A stretch of 64,000 bases of DNA from Microcoleus sp. EPA2 (lineage in GTDB: Bacteria > Cyanobacteriota > Cyanobacteriia > Cyanobacteriales > Microcoleaceae): NCBI GenBank assembly GCA_020882975.1, contig JAHRFD010000016.1, forward strand, positions 62,001 to 126,000, given 5' to 3'. The notes beneath the pieces were generated by a model, which saw nothing but the letters and a program-made list of their open reading frames with translations, had not been told where the DNA came from and made no database searches. Position 1 is the first letter of the stretch; every line of letters starts with the position of its first letter. The translations under genes and the position numbers were made by a program. Below, piece after piece: positions 18,001-27,500 of this stretch.

Positions 18001-20442
18001 AGTCGCAGCTTCGTAAAGTAGTCGGGTGAGTTGGTATTGAGCTGTCCACCGATCCACAGCTAGCAAGCTGATGCCTGTGGTGGCATACTGAAATCCGGCG
18101 GTGTATGCTGTCGCCGATCGCGCTTTTTGTGTAGCTTGGAGATTGAGTTGGGCGAGTTGGGTTTGCTCAGATGGCTCAGCGATCAGGCTTTTGCCGATAT
18201 TCAGTTGATTGACAATTTCAAACAGTTTTGCTTCCTGTTCTTCCCCGGATGCATGATTCAGCAACAGTTGCCCAATTTTGAGGTGAGTTATTTGTTTTTG
18301 TGCTTCAGGAATCAGAGAGTAAGCGGCTTGTTGGACGCGATCGTGTAAGAATTTGTAGATGAGTGTAGAAGGTTCCGCGTTCCGCACAAAGTGACTGTCA
18401 TCCAGATAGAATTTGTACATTTCGCTGGTGGGGAGAATTAGCCCTTCTTCCAGTGCTTTCCAAAGTGCGATCGCGGTGGCAGTTTCAGATTGTTCGGAAA
18501 CGATCGCCAGTGTATTCAAATCGAACTGATTGCCAATACAAGCAGCTAGCTTTAAAACGGCTTGGGTTTCTGGGGACAACTTTTGTAACTGTTGTGCCAT
18601 GAACTCCACTACGTCCTCTGTCAATGCTTGCTCCCGGACTTTGATGATGTCGCACTCCCAATATCCAGCTTTTGAGTTAAAAGTAATCAATCCATCCTGA
18701 TATAATGCCTTAAAAAATTGGGTAGTAAAAAACGGATTTCCTTTGGTTTTTTGGGCGAGTAGTTCTGTGAGTGGTTGGGCTGCATGAGGATTACAATTCA
18801 GCGTATCTGCCACGAGTTGATTCAAGCTACGGTGACTGAGGGGTGCTAAGGTAATGGTATTAATGGTTGCCCCTGTTTTACTGATTTCATTTATGGTCAA
18901 CATCAAAGGATGAGCTAGGGAAACTTCATTGTCTCGATAAGCTCCTATAAGTAATAGAGACCCACTCTTAGACTCACTCATCAGGAGTTTCATCAAATCT
19001 AGTGAAGCGGAATCTACCCACTGTAAGTCATCCAAAAAGATTACTAATGGATGGTCTTTAGTGCTGAATAAAGACAAAAAATTATGAAATAAAACATGAA
19101 AGCGGTTTTGGGAGGCTACTCCTGATAATTCTGGGACTGATGGCTGTTTGCCAATTATACTTTCCAGTTCGGGAATAACATCAATAATGACTTGTGCACT
19201 GTCACCTAATGCTGACTGGATCTTGGTTTTCCAGACAGGAATTTGAGCATCTGATTCAGATAGCAGTTGCCCCATTAAGTTACGAAAAGCTTGCACAAAA
19301 GCACTAAAGGGTATGTTGCGATTGAATTGGTCGAATTTTCCTTTGATGAAATAGCCCCGTTGCCGAACTATGGGTTTATGAACTTCGTTGATGACGGCTG
19401 TTTTGCCAATTCCAGAAAAACCAGCCACTAACATAAGTTCCACTCCCCTTCCTTCTTTTTTGGTAGTGGGGTTAGCGACTCTTTCAAAGGCTTCTAAGAG
19501 TTGTTGAACTTCGGTTTCCCGCCCGTAGAGTTTTTCGGGAATAATGAAGCGATCGCAGATATCTCGTTGTCCCAGTTCAAATTGCTCTATTTTCCCGGTT
19601 TCTTGCCATTGTTTGAGACACTTTTGTAAGTCATACTTTAATCCCAAAGCACTTTGATAACGATCTTCGGCATTTTTTGCCATCAATTTCATCACCAGAT
19701 CGGACAACACAGCAGGAATCTGCTCGCTAGCACCTAATGGTGGAGGATTTTTGGCAATATGACAATGTACCAATTCCATGAAATCGTCGGAAATAAACGG
19801 TAAGTGTCCAGCGAGTAGTTCAAAGAATGTTACTCCCAAAGAATACAGATCGCTACGGTAGTCTATGCCTCGATTCATTCTGCCAGTTTGTTCGGGAGAA
19901 ATATAAGCAATTGTTCCTTCCAAAACTAGGGAATTTTTAATTTCAGAAATTTCTTTGGATAGTAGGGATGCAATGCTAAAATCAATCAGTTTGACTTGTT
20001 TAGTTTCTGGATTAATCAGGATGTTGGCTGGTTTGATATCTTTGTGGATGACATGGTTTTGATAAAGATAATGGAGGATGTCCGCAAGTTCCACAGCTAC
20101 GGTCAAAAACTCTGCCAACTCCAAGGGATAAAATTTGACATATTCTCGCAGAGAAATGCCCCCAAAATCTTCCATAACTAAGGCATAACTGTGCTGATAG
20201 TTTTCTAAACACAAGGGACGAACAATGCCGACTATTGCGAGATTTTGGCCGATGGTATATTGGTTGCGGAAGTGCAATAAGTCGCTGAAGGTGGGGTATT
20301 CTTGTCGTAATATTTTAATCACAACTGGTTGTCTATCTGCCCGTCTCAAACCTCGATAAACTTCGCTTTTATAACCCTTGTAAACTCTTTCTATTAATTC
20401 ATATTTAGGGAGGAGAGAACGGAAATTAGAATCATTTTTCAT
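15049..20442 (-). CDS. HstK-type Ser/Thr kinase - AAA ATPase - GAF - histidine kinase (copy 2)
   Basis: About 1797 residues with the same layout as copy 1: kinase (HKDIKPANILI ~132, LIDFS instead of DFG), Walker A GFSGIGKT (~347), Walker B VIFLDDLQWVDSASLDL (~472), helical middle, GAF (~1350-1510), and histidine kinase with HEINNP (~1542), NQVFMNLLANAIDA, DNGKGM and GKGTGLGLAIA. I place the start at the ATG at 20442, which has GAGGG eight bases upstream and matches the MKND start of copy 3. An upstream in-frame TTG at 20457 would add five residues. This copy lacks the Gly/Pro repeat insert that the other three carry before the ECDI/QCDI segment, so it may keep the ancestral form there. Likely a cytosolic sensor kinase; signal and partners are unknown. 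Confidence 0.93.
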   Translation of the reverse strand: MKNDSNFRSLLPKYELIERVYKGYKSEVYRGLRRADRQPVVIKILRQEYPTFSDLLHFRNQYTIGQNLAIVGIVRPLCLENYQHSYALVMEDFGGISLREYVKFYPLELAEFLTVAVELADILHYLYQNHVIHKDIKPANILINPETKQVKLIDFSIASLLSKEISEIKNSLVLEGTIAYISPEQTGRMNRGIDYRSDLYSLGVTFFELLAGHLPFISDDFMELVHCHIAKNPPPLGASEQIPAVLSDLVMKLMAKNAEDRYQSALGLKYDLQKCLKQWQETGKIEQFELGQRDICDRFIIPEKLYGRETEVQQLLEAFERVANPTTKKEGRGVELMLVAGFSGIGKTAVINEVHKPIVRQRGYFIKGKFDQFNRNIPFSAFVQAFRNLMGQLLSESDAQIPVWKTKIQSALGDSAQVIIDVIPELESIIGKQPSVPELSGVASQNRFHVLFHNFLSLFSTKDHPLVIFLDDLQWVDSASLDLMKLLMSESKSGSLLLIGAYRDNEVSLAHPLMLTINEISKTGATINTITLAPLSHRSLNQLVADTLNCNPHAAQPLTELLAQKTKGNPFFTTQFFKALYQDGLITFNSKAGYWECDIIKVREQALTEDVVEFMAQQLQKLSPETQAVLKLAACIGNQFDLNTLAIVSEQSETATAIALWKALEEGLILPTSEMYKFYLDDSHFVRNAEPSTLIYKFLHDRVQQAAYSLIPEAQKQITHLKIGQLLLNHASGEEQEAKLFEIVNQLNIGKSLIAEPSEQTQLAQLNLQATQKARSATAYTAGFQYATTGISLLAVDRWTAQYQLTRLLYEAATETAYLSGNTEQVAAFIPVILEHARTIFDTVKVYEIQIQAAQAQHNFLEAVQIAIKILEPLGTSFPQQPSQSDIAQAFDITNSLLDGRQPPDLMVLPEMTEPHKLAAMRILSGVSASAFVAAPALLPFIILEQVNLSLQYGNTSFSTKGYAYYGLMLCGVAGDIDTGYQFGQLAIALLEQLNAKEQKAATYVGVNCSVLHWKEPLRNTLPYFREGYQSGLETGDLESATICAFGYVMHSWLAGAELGDLGRESAAFSVQLTQLNQAGLLSHLTIFQQAIVNLMGDCSEPWQLRGNAFNQEQTLPEIYKAGDQTALCYFHISKLLLCYLFGKFELAVTVAIAAENHLSGATGLFVVPIFHTYDSLAHLAIYSHVSELEQLQILQRVTHNQEKMKKWADHAPVNHLHKFDLVEAERYRILGQKLEAIEYYDRAIALAKEHQFLNEEALANELCAKFYLEWGKEKVAQTYMTEAYYCYARWGAKAKVENLETCYPELLQQILLQSTQTSLNLLATLTSINHSSTQASSSSISDTLDFASVIQAAQTLSSEIQLNELLKQLTQIILQNAGADKCVLILPLDKIWVVRAISTIEATELCSEALENSPDVPIQLIQYVRRTQSVVVINNLETDLPVIDNYLIQYQPKSILCLPILNQGNLVGILYLKNQKTKGVFTRSRLMVIEFLCTQAAISLENARLYHQSQAYAQELEHSQLQVIQSEKMSALGNLVAGVAHEINNPIGFLGGNIQPALDYVRDLFSIIDLYQQKYPERDLDMEAEIDNLDLDYIRQDLPKLLGSMHEGVKRIRDISTSLRTFSRADTDRPVACNIHDGIDSTIMILKHRLKASETRPEIQVIKNYGILPQVECYVGQLNQVFMNLLANAIDALDESNQGRAYEEIRSRPNQIRITTELSADRQALIRIQDNGKGMTEEVKQKIFDHLFTTKAVGKGTGLGLAIARQIVGEKHGGKITVNSDPMEGTEFTIAIPVTS

Positions 20443-20645
20443 AGCGGTCGCCCTCAATTTTAAGCAGGTTTGTTAAAATTTAATTCTTTGACTGTTACAG
20501 TTGCGGAAAGTGACTATGTTGCAGAATCCCTCAATTTTTTTTAAAAACGCTAATCTGACCCACCCTACCCTGGGATATTAGTGATAGCTGTTGCATCCAA
20601 GACCAAGTTAGCTAGAACAAATGTCTACTTTTTTAAGACGACTGG

Positions 20646-23600
20646 CTAATTATAGCTGTCTCTAGGGTGCTGCAAGATGGGAATTTGGATCGCAAATTCT
20701 GTGCCGGTTTCCGGGTGGGAAAAGCACTGTAGGGTGCCTTTGTGTTTTTCAATAATGATTTGGTAACTAATTGACATCCCCATTCCCGTGCCTTGGCCAA
20801 CTGGTTTGGTTGTGAAAAATGGATCGAAAATCTTTTCTTTGATAGGTGATGGAATGCCGATGCCGTTATCGATAATTTGGATATAAACATGGTTAGGTAA
20901 TTTCATCCTTGTTATGATACAGATGGTACTGGGGTCTTGTTGTTGCTCAGCGAGCGATCGCCCCTCGTCTCGTTCTTCCAAGGCATCGATCGCATTGGTA
21001 AGAATATTCATGAATACCTGATTCAATTGTCCAGCAAAGCACTCGACTTCAGGTAAATTGCCATAATTTTTGACAATTTGAATTTCAGTACGCCCCGGTT
21101 TAGCCTTGAGGCGGTTTTGCAAAATCATTAACGTACTCTCAAGGCCATCGTGAATATCAACGGGCTTGAATTCCGATTCATCCAGGCGAGAAAACAAACG
21201 GAGGGACTTGACAATTTGGCGGATGCGTTCCGTTCCCACCTTCATGGAACTAAACAACTTGCGTAAATCTAGGCAGAGAAAATTCAAGTCCATGGTTTCT
21301 AGTTTCGCCGCGATCGCATCGCTCGGTTGAGGGTATTCTGCTTGGTACAAAGCCAGCAAATCCAGCAAATCTTGGGTATAGTCTCTTGCATGGACTACAT
21401 TACCGTGAATAAAGTTCACTGGATTGTTAATTTCATGAGCAATTCCCGCAACCAACTGGCCTAAACTAGACATCTTCTCAGCTTGCACCATTTGAGATTG
21501 AGTGCGTTGCAGTTCCTTCAGAGCTTGTTGCAGATCCTGACTTTTAGCGCGACTTTCCGCATACAACTCCGCTTGATCGATCGCGATCGCCAATTGATCG
21601 CTGACAGCCTTCAACAGTTCCACTTCACTATCCGTCCAAGGACGAACCTGACAGTGATGCAAGCAGATAATCACCCCCATCCGCTGCGAATGAGTGCGGA
21701 CTGGTAGCAGAATTTCTGACTGACAATTAAGAGTATTCAGAAACCCCCGGTGCACCTCTTCTTCATACAGTGCCACATCGTCAATACGGATAATTTCCAT
21801 GTCGAGCAGCAATTGGTCAACAGGCCCAACAAAAGTAGGAGAATAAGACCCTATACCGCTAGCAATATCTGGGAGTCGAGCTTCTTCAATCACTTCCCAG
21901 ATAGGAGATTCAGGGTCTGAATTGTACCAAGCAAAAGCACACTTATCAATGTCCATAAAATCTCGAATCGACTGAATAGTCGTAGCAATTACCGCATCCA
22001 AATCCAGGGAATTGTGAATCTGACTAACCAACTGATTTAGCAAAGTTTGGCGGTTAGCATAGTCCCTCAGAGCCGCTTCAGTAACCTTGCGATGACTGAT
22101 ATCAAAAGTAGTCCCAATCAACCGATAAATCTTACCATTACTATCTTTAACCGGATTGTGAGTAGTCACCCACCAAGACTTTTGCCCCTCAAACACGAGA
22201 CATTCTTCATAACTGCCCGACCTTTCTGAAGCCAAACATTTTTCCAAGCGTTGACGCTCTAAAGCACCAGCTTCCACACCATAAATTTCTTCGGGAGTTT
22301 TGCCGCTAATATCCTGACTGCGCATACCCGATGCTGCTTCGGCCGCAGCATTCCAACCCACATAGCGAAACTGATTATCCGGCAAAACATCGATCGCAAA
22401 TATCGGCTGATTTGCACCTTCATAAACAGTTCTCAGAAACTGCTCTTGCTCCTGAAGTTTGAGCTCCACAGCATGACGCTCCATTTCCGCCCCCACCCGC
22501 GCTGCAAAAAGCTGCAAAATAGACTTAGCAACACTCAGATTGCCCGTCAGCGGCTTAGTATCGAGAATTCCCAGATTACCCATTGCCCTACCGTGGGAAT
22601 CCACGATCGCAACACCCAGATAACTTTCAGAACCCAAAGTAGCCAGCCTATCGGCATCAGGAAACCGCGCCATAAGTCGATCGGGAAAAACGCCCCAGGT
22701 TTCCCGAAACACCACGCCACAGGGCGTTCCTGCCAAGTCAAATTCATAAGGTTCCGCAAACCCCTCCCCCGTCCAGAGTGCTAACATTCTCAACTTACTA
22801 AAAGTCCGATCTACCAGTTCCGTAATGAAGGCATACTTGACTTGGCAAATTTCAGCCAGATGCTCTACGCAAGCGCGGAAAAACTCACCACCTGTCTGAG
22901 AAACAGTCCCTTCAACAATGAAGCGTAGGGCATTTTCTTGTTGTTTGCGATCGCTAATATCCCGTGCAATCGTTGAGAAATACTCAAGTTCTCCCGCTGG
23001 CGAGCGATGGGCCAAAATCAGTTGGGAAACAGGAACTTCCCGCCCATCTTTCCCTAAGATAGCTGTCTCGCCCAGCCAGCTACCCGATCGCATTGTTTCC
23101 GGTAAAGCTTCACCGAACATGAGCTGATTCACCCATGCTGGATGGTTGTCACTCAAGCTTCTGTGCGCGATGGCTTCCTCTGGCGGCAGCCCCACCATCT
23201 CTCTGGCGGCCCGATTCATATAAAGCACCTGGCCCTTGGAGTCAGCAGTACCCACAAAATCCGAAGTAGCTTCCAAAATTGATAATAAGCGAGCCTGCTC
23301 TTTTTGATCCCGTTTGCGATCGCTAACATCTCTCACCACACCTATCATAGAAATAGGCAGCCCCCCTGAATCTCGCAACACATCCCCCTGAGCCTCAATC
23401 CAGTGAATCGTGCCATCTGGGAAAATAGTTCGGTACTCAATTTGATAAACCTCTTCCCCATCTAGAGCTCGTTGGAGAGCCCGATTCACAGGTTCTAACT
23501 CATCGGGATGCAGCCTCTCCAAAAAAGCCGACAGCGAACCCCCAAAAGTACCCGCTTCTAACCCAAAAACCCTCTCCGCTTCCGCAGTCCAAGTAATCAA

Positions 23601-24158
23601 ATTCGTTGCCACCTCCCAATACCAAACCCCCATTTTCGCAACACGGAGAGCAAGCTGTAACTGCTGCTGGCTTTCGCGCAAAGCTGTTTGGGTCGTTGTG
23701 CGATCGCCCAAATCACCATCGACACAGTAGAATTCGCTAATATCGATCGCCGTCACCACCAGCCTATCGATCTGCTGACAAGGGTTTCGCAGCGGGCTAA
23801 CTGTCAGCCGCCACCAAACTTCCTCTTCACTGTGGCAAAAGCGTTCCTCAAAGCAAATGGATTTCCCCGATCGCACGCACTGACTATAGCGGTGGTGGTA
23901 AACTTTCGCCATCGCTTCCGGGAGGGCTTCGGTGACAGTCTGGCCCAGCAATTGCTCGACAGGGATCGGGCTAGTGCGGGCGATCGCCGGATTAAAGGCT
24001 GCGTACCGAAACTCTTGGCCTTGATCCAAAACATCCAGGACCCAAATCCCATAACTCACTTCTTCCCAAAGGTGCTGCCACAATTGAAGCTGATTTGGCG
24101 ATACAGAAGGTGGTGGGCTTTGCCAATTTAGGTTGGTGATTTCTAGGGAGTTATCCAT
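20646..24158 (-). CDS. PAS/GAF multi-sensor histidine kinase
   Basis: About 1170 residues from the ATG at 24158. A GTG at 24242 would add 28 residues of low-complexity sequence without a ribosome site, so I prefer the ATG. Domains in order: PAS, PAS ([14 protein letters not shown]), PAS ([13 protein letters not shown]), GAF ([19 protein letters not shown]), PAS, GAF ([17 protein letters not shown]), coiled coil, and histidine kinase with [37 protein letters not shown] and [13 protein letters not shown] motifs DVSDRK and DISDRK mark the PAS ends. No membrane segment is seen. The kinase belongs to the HEINNP group but is more diverged than the HstK kinases. No receiver or output gene is adjacent. 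GAF domains of this kind sometimes bind bilins, but I see no clear chromophore-binding Cys motif. Confidence 0.92.
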   Translation of the reverse strand: MDNSLEITNLNWQSPPPSVSPNQLQLWQHLWEEVSYGIWVLDVLDQGQEFRYAAFNPAIARTSPIPVEQLLGQTVTEALPEAMAKVYHHRYSQCVRSGKSICFEERFCHSEEEVWWRLTVSPLRNPCQQIDRLVVTAIDISEFYCVDGDLGDRTTTQTALRESQQQLQLALRVAKMGVWYWEVATNLITWTAEAERVFGLEAGTFGGSLSAFLERLHPDELEPVNRALQRALDGEEVYQIEYRTIFPDGTIHWIEAQGDVLRDSGGLPISMIGVVRDVSDRKRDQKEQARLLSILEATSDFVGTADSKGQVLYMNRAAREMVGLPPEEAIAHRSLSDNHPAWVNQLMFGEALPETMRSGSWLGETAILGKDGREVPVSQLILAHRSPAGELEYFSTIARDISDRKQQENALRFIVEGTVSQTGGEFFRACVEHLAEICQVKYAFITELVDRTFSKLRMLALWTGEGFAEPYEFDLAGTPCGVVFRETWGVFPDRLMARFPDADRLATLGSESYLGVAIVDSHGRAMGNLGILDTKPLTGNLSVAKSILQLFAARVGAEMERHAVELKLQEQEQFLRTVYEGANQPIFAIDVLPDNQFRYVGWNAAAEAASGMRSQDISGKTPEEIYGVEAGALERQRLEKCLASERSGSYEECLVFEGQKSWWVTTHNPVKDSNGKIYRLIGTTFDISHRKVTEAALRDYANRQTLLNQLVSQIHNSLDLDAVIATTIQSIRDFMDIDKCAFAWYNSDPESPIWEVIEEARLPDIASGIGSYSPTFVGPVDQLLLDMEIIRIDDVALYEEEVHRGFLNTLNCQSEILLPVRTHSQRMGVIICLHHCQVRPWTDSEVELLKAVSDQLAIAIDQAELYAESRAKSQDLQQALKELQRTQSQMVQAEKMSSLGQLVAGIAHEINNPVNFIHGNVVHARDYTQDLLDLLALYQAEYPQPSDAIAAKLETMDLNFLCLDLRKLFSSMKVGTERIRQIVKSLRLFSRLDESEFKPVDIHDGLESTLMILQNRLKAKPGRTEIQIVKNYGNLPEVECFAGQLNQVFMNILTNAIDALEERDEGRSLAEQQQDPSTICIITRMKLPNHVYIQIIDNGIGIPSPIKEKIFDPFFTTKPVGQGTGMGMSISYQIIIEKHKGTLQCFSHPETGTEFAIQIPILQHPRDSYN

Positions 24159-24324
24159 GATGAGCGCTTGGTCCGAGGGTGATGGTTTGGTGTTGAACGT
24201 GCTATTTTTTCCTGGTGTTTGAGCTGCGGGGCGATCCCACACAGAAAGTAGACTTTATTGTTATATATGGTACTTGAGAGATGAAGAGCGATCGCGAGCA
24301 GTTTTATTGGTGATTGTCCCCACA

Positions 24325-24440
24325 ATTGATATTGTTTCCGGTTGCATCGTCAGGTGATTTAACCGGACCTAGAACGCTCCAGAACACAGAGGGAGATAAG
24401 AGAGATGAATACAGGACGATGCTACCGGATTTGATATGAC
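24325..24440 (+). repeat. MITE-like repeat, copy B
   Basis: The left end TTGATATTGTTTCCGGTT is followed by CATCGTCAGGTGATTTAACCG, an AGAACACAGAGG core and AATACAGGACGATG, with the right end CCGGATTTGATATGAC. It has the same order of blocks as copy A, in the gap between HstK copy 3 and the PAS/GAF kinase. The rest of that gap (24159-24577) shows no gene. Confidence 0.7.
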
Positions 24441-24577
24441 GAACGTTCTCTGACTTAACGAGGGCAAAAATCGACGCGAAATTTGGCTGATGCACTCCTT
24501 CGCAACGGGCATGGGTAAATCTACAATTTCTCTCCCAGATATCCCAGGGACTTACTCGGACGATTAACACTTACTTG

Positions 24578-27500
24578 CTAGGGATGGATAGGAATTTTAA
24601 TCATAAATTTCGTTCCCGTTCCTAGCGTAGACTGGGTTTCAATGATGCCACCATGTTTTTCGACAATAATTTGGCGGGCGATCGCCAATCCTAAACCCGT
24701 GCCTTTTCCGACTCCCTTTGTCGTAAATAAGTGGTCGAATATTTTCTGTTGCACTTCCTCGCTCATCCCCCGGCCATTATCAGCGATGGTAATCTGCACC
24801 TGGTTATCTCTCACAGAGGTTGTAATAGTGATGCGGTTGGGATTGGCTTCTATTTCTTCAAATTGCCGCCCGGTATTTGATTCATCTAAGGCATCGATCG
24901 CATTCGCCAGAATATTCATAAACACCTGATTGAGCTGTCCTGGAAAACACTGGATTTGAGGTAAATCCCCGTAGTTTTTAACCACGGCGATCGCCGGACG
25001 TTTTTCGTTGGCTTTGAGTCGGTGTTTGAGAATCAGAATAGTGCTGTCAATTCCTTCATGAATATTGAAAGGAACTTTATAATCTTTGTCGGCGCGGGAA
25101 AAAGTTCGCAAACTAACGCTGATGCCTTTGATGCGCTCGCATCCTATTTTCATCGAATTGAGCATATTTGGCAAATCTTTTAACATATATTCCAAGTCAA
25201 TTTCTGAAGCTTTTTCTGTGACTTCTTCGCTGGAATATGGACATTTTTCTTGATATAAATGTATGTACTCTGTCAGGTCAACTACAGCCGCCAGCGCCTC
25301 CTTAATATTGCCAGCAATAAAGCCAAGGGGGTTGTTGATTTCGTGGGCAACCCCAGCTACCAGATTGCCTAATGCTGACATTTTTTCGCTCTGGACAATT
25401 TGTAATTGTGCTTGTTGTAAATCCACCAGCGCTTGTTGGGATTGTTGGTAGAGTCTGGCATTTTCAATGGAGATGGCTGCTTGGGAGGCAAGGACATTGA
25501 TAACCTGTAGGCGATCGCTCGTAAATACCCCGCTCGTCAGTTTATTTTCTAGGTAAAGAATCCCCGCTAGATGACCTTGATTGATAATGGGAGTACATAA
25601 TACACTCTGGGGTTGATGTCTTAACATATATTCCCCAATTAGTCCAGGAATTTCTGTTTGTAGGCGATCGATGATGACGGTTGTGTGAGTATTCTTGACA
25701 TATTGAATGATTTTCCTAGGAACATCTGGACAAGTGTCTAGGGATTGGGAATCGAGAACAGTTTGGATTTCAGCTTCACCCTTGGCATGATGACTGACAT
25801 AAGCAACTGCTCTCACTTGCCAAATCTCATCTTGAAGCAGAATCAGAGCTGTCTTTTTCGCCCCGGAGTTTTCTAAGAGAATGCGGGTGAGACTCGCCAT
25901 CAATTCATCGAGTTGAATGCTACTAGAAATGGCTTGAGCTGCTTTGAGGACAGAAGCGAAATCTAGGGCATCGGAAATGCTGCTACTACTAGAAGCATGA
26001 GTAGAAGTAGAACTTATGGCAATAGAGGCAATGGTTTCTCTGGGATTGAGGCTGAGTCGCCGCTGTTGCAAAATCGGTTGCAGCAGTTGGGGATAGCGTT
26101 TTTCCAAATCCTCTACTTTGGCTTTTGCACCCCAGCGGGCGTAGCAGTAGTAGGCTTCCTGCATATAGGTTTGGGCAACTTTTGTTTTGCCCCAGTCTAG
26201 GTAGAATTTGGCGGCGAGTTCGTTGGCTAGTGCTTCTTCATGGAGAAACTGATTTTCTTGGGCGAGGGCGAGGGCGCGATCGAACTGTTCGATCGCCTCT
26301 GTTGTCTTGCCCAAAACTCGACTCTTTTCTGCTTCCACTAAATGCCACTTATGCAAATAATTCATCGGAGCATTTCTCGCCCACTGATGCAGGGTAGTTT
26401 GATGGGCTTCTACCCGAATCAAAACTTCGGCTTGCTCGGCTTTTGACTGTGCAGGAAACAGCGCTAGCTCTGTCAAGGGCGCATAGAAATGGAAAATGGG
26501 AACAAAAAACATCCCCGATACTGCCATAAAACAAGGCTGGACTTGGGCAACATAGTCTAGGGCTGCCCCATAATTACCGTAGGAATAGGCAAGTAGCAGC
26601 TTGAAGATGTAAACTTCTGCGATCGCCGTGGCTTCATGAGCCTGATGGTGCTTGGGAATCATCACCCTTTCATCGTAAGCAATTCCGATTAAGCACTCCG
26701 GTTGCATCGAGGCTTCCCTAAAATTCTGTCCCGTCTGCTCCGTCATATCCAAATAAGCCTGAGCCGAATACTGTTTTGCCTGGGCCAAAGCAGCGCTATA
26801 ATCTGCTACTTCATGAGTCCAAGCGTCCAGGTTTACTCCTGTAAAAAAACAGTTATGGAAATAATTAAGTATGTTGTAGCCAGCGTATAAAAACTGACCA
26901 GTTTCCATCCCAGCCCTATAGCCATCTTTCACCATCAATCTCGTTGCCGAGAGAGCTGCTTGCTGATGATGAAGAAAGCTCCCAAAAATAGATAAAACTG
27001 CTGACTTGAATTCTTGGAGGTTAAACTGCTCTAGCAAGCTCAGCGCCAACAGCCCAAAGCGATAGCCCGTTTCCGCCTGCCCCAAAAAGGCAGATAGTAC
27101 CATGCCATAACCCGCATATCCCATTGTCGATACCGGTGCGTTGCCAAATTGGAGAGACAAACTCACCATCGTGGAGCAAAGCAGAGGCAGTAACCCCGGC
27201 ATCCCCATCAGAATAGGTGCAAACAACATTCCCATCAGTTGCATAGCCGCGATCGTGTGGGCATCGCTCATCACTGGCAGGTTAGCTAGTTCCTCAATCT
27301 GTTTGTCACTGAGTTGACTGCCAACGGTTTGTAGCGCTTGGCCCGTCTTGGCTTCGTCAGGGGCGTTGGGTAATTCCACTCCCAATTGCGCCAAGGCATT
27401 TCTACCAACGGCGATCGCTTCTAAAATTTGGCTCTGGGCGGTAAGGGCAGCGATTTGAATTTCGTAAATTTTAAATTTGTCTAAAATTGTTTGAGCTTGT

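Noticed and set aside
24304-24570. 88-codon minus-strand frame in the gap upstream of the PAS/GAF kinase
   Set aside because: It is built from MITE-like repeat sequence and shows no domain or ribosome site.
24642-24929. 95-codon frame opposite the end of HstK copy 3, nearly repeated at 30105-30407
   Set aside because: The similarity of the two products only reflects the near-identical kinase DNA on the other strand, not a second gene.
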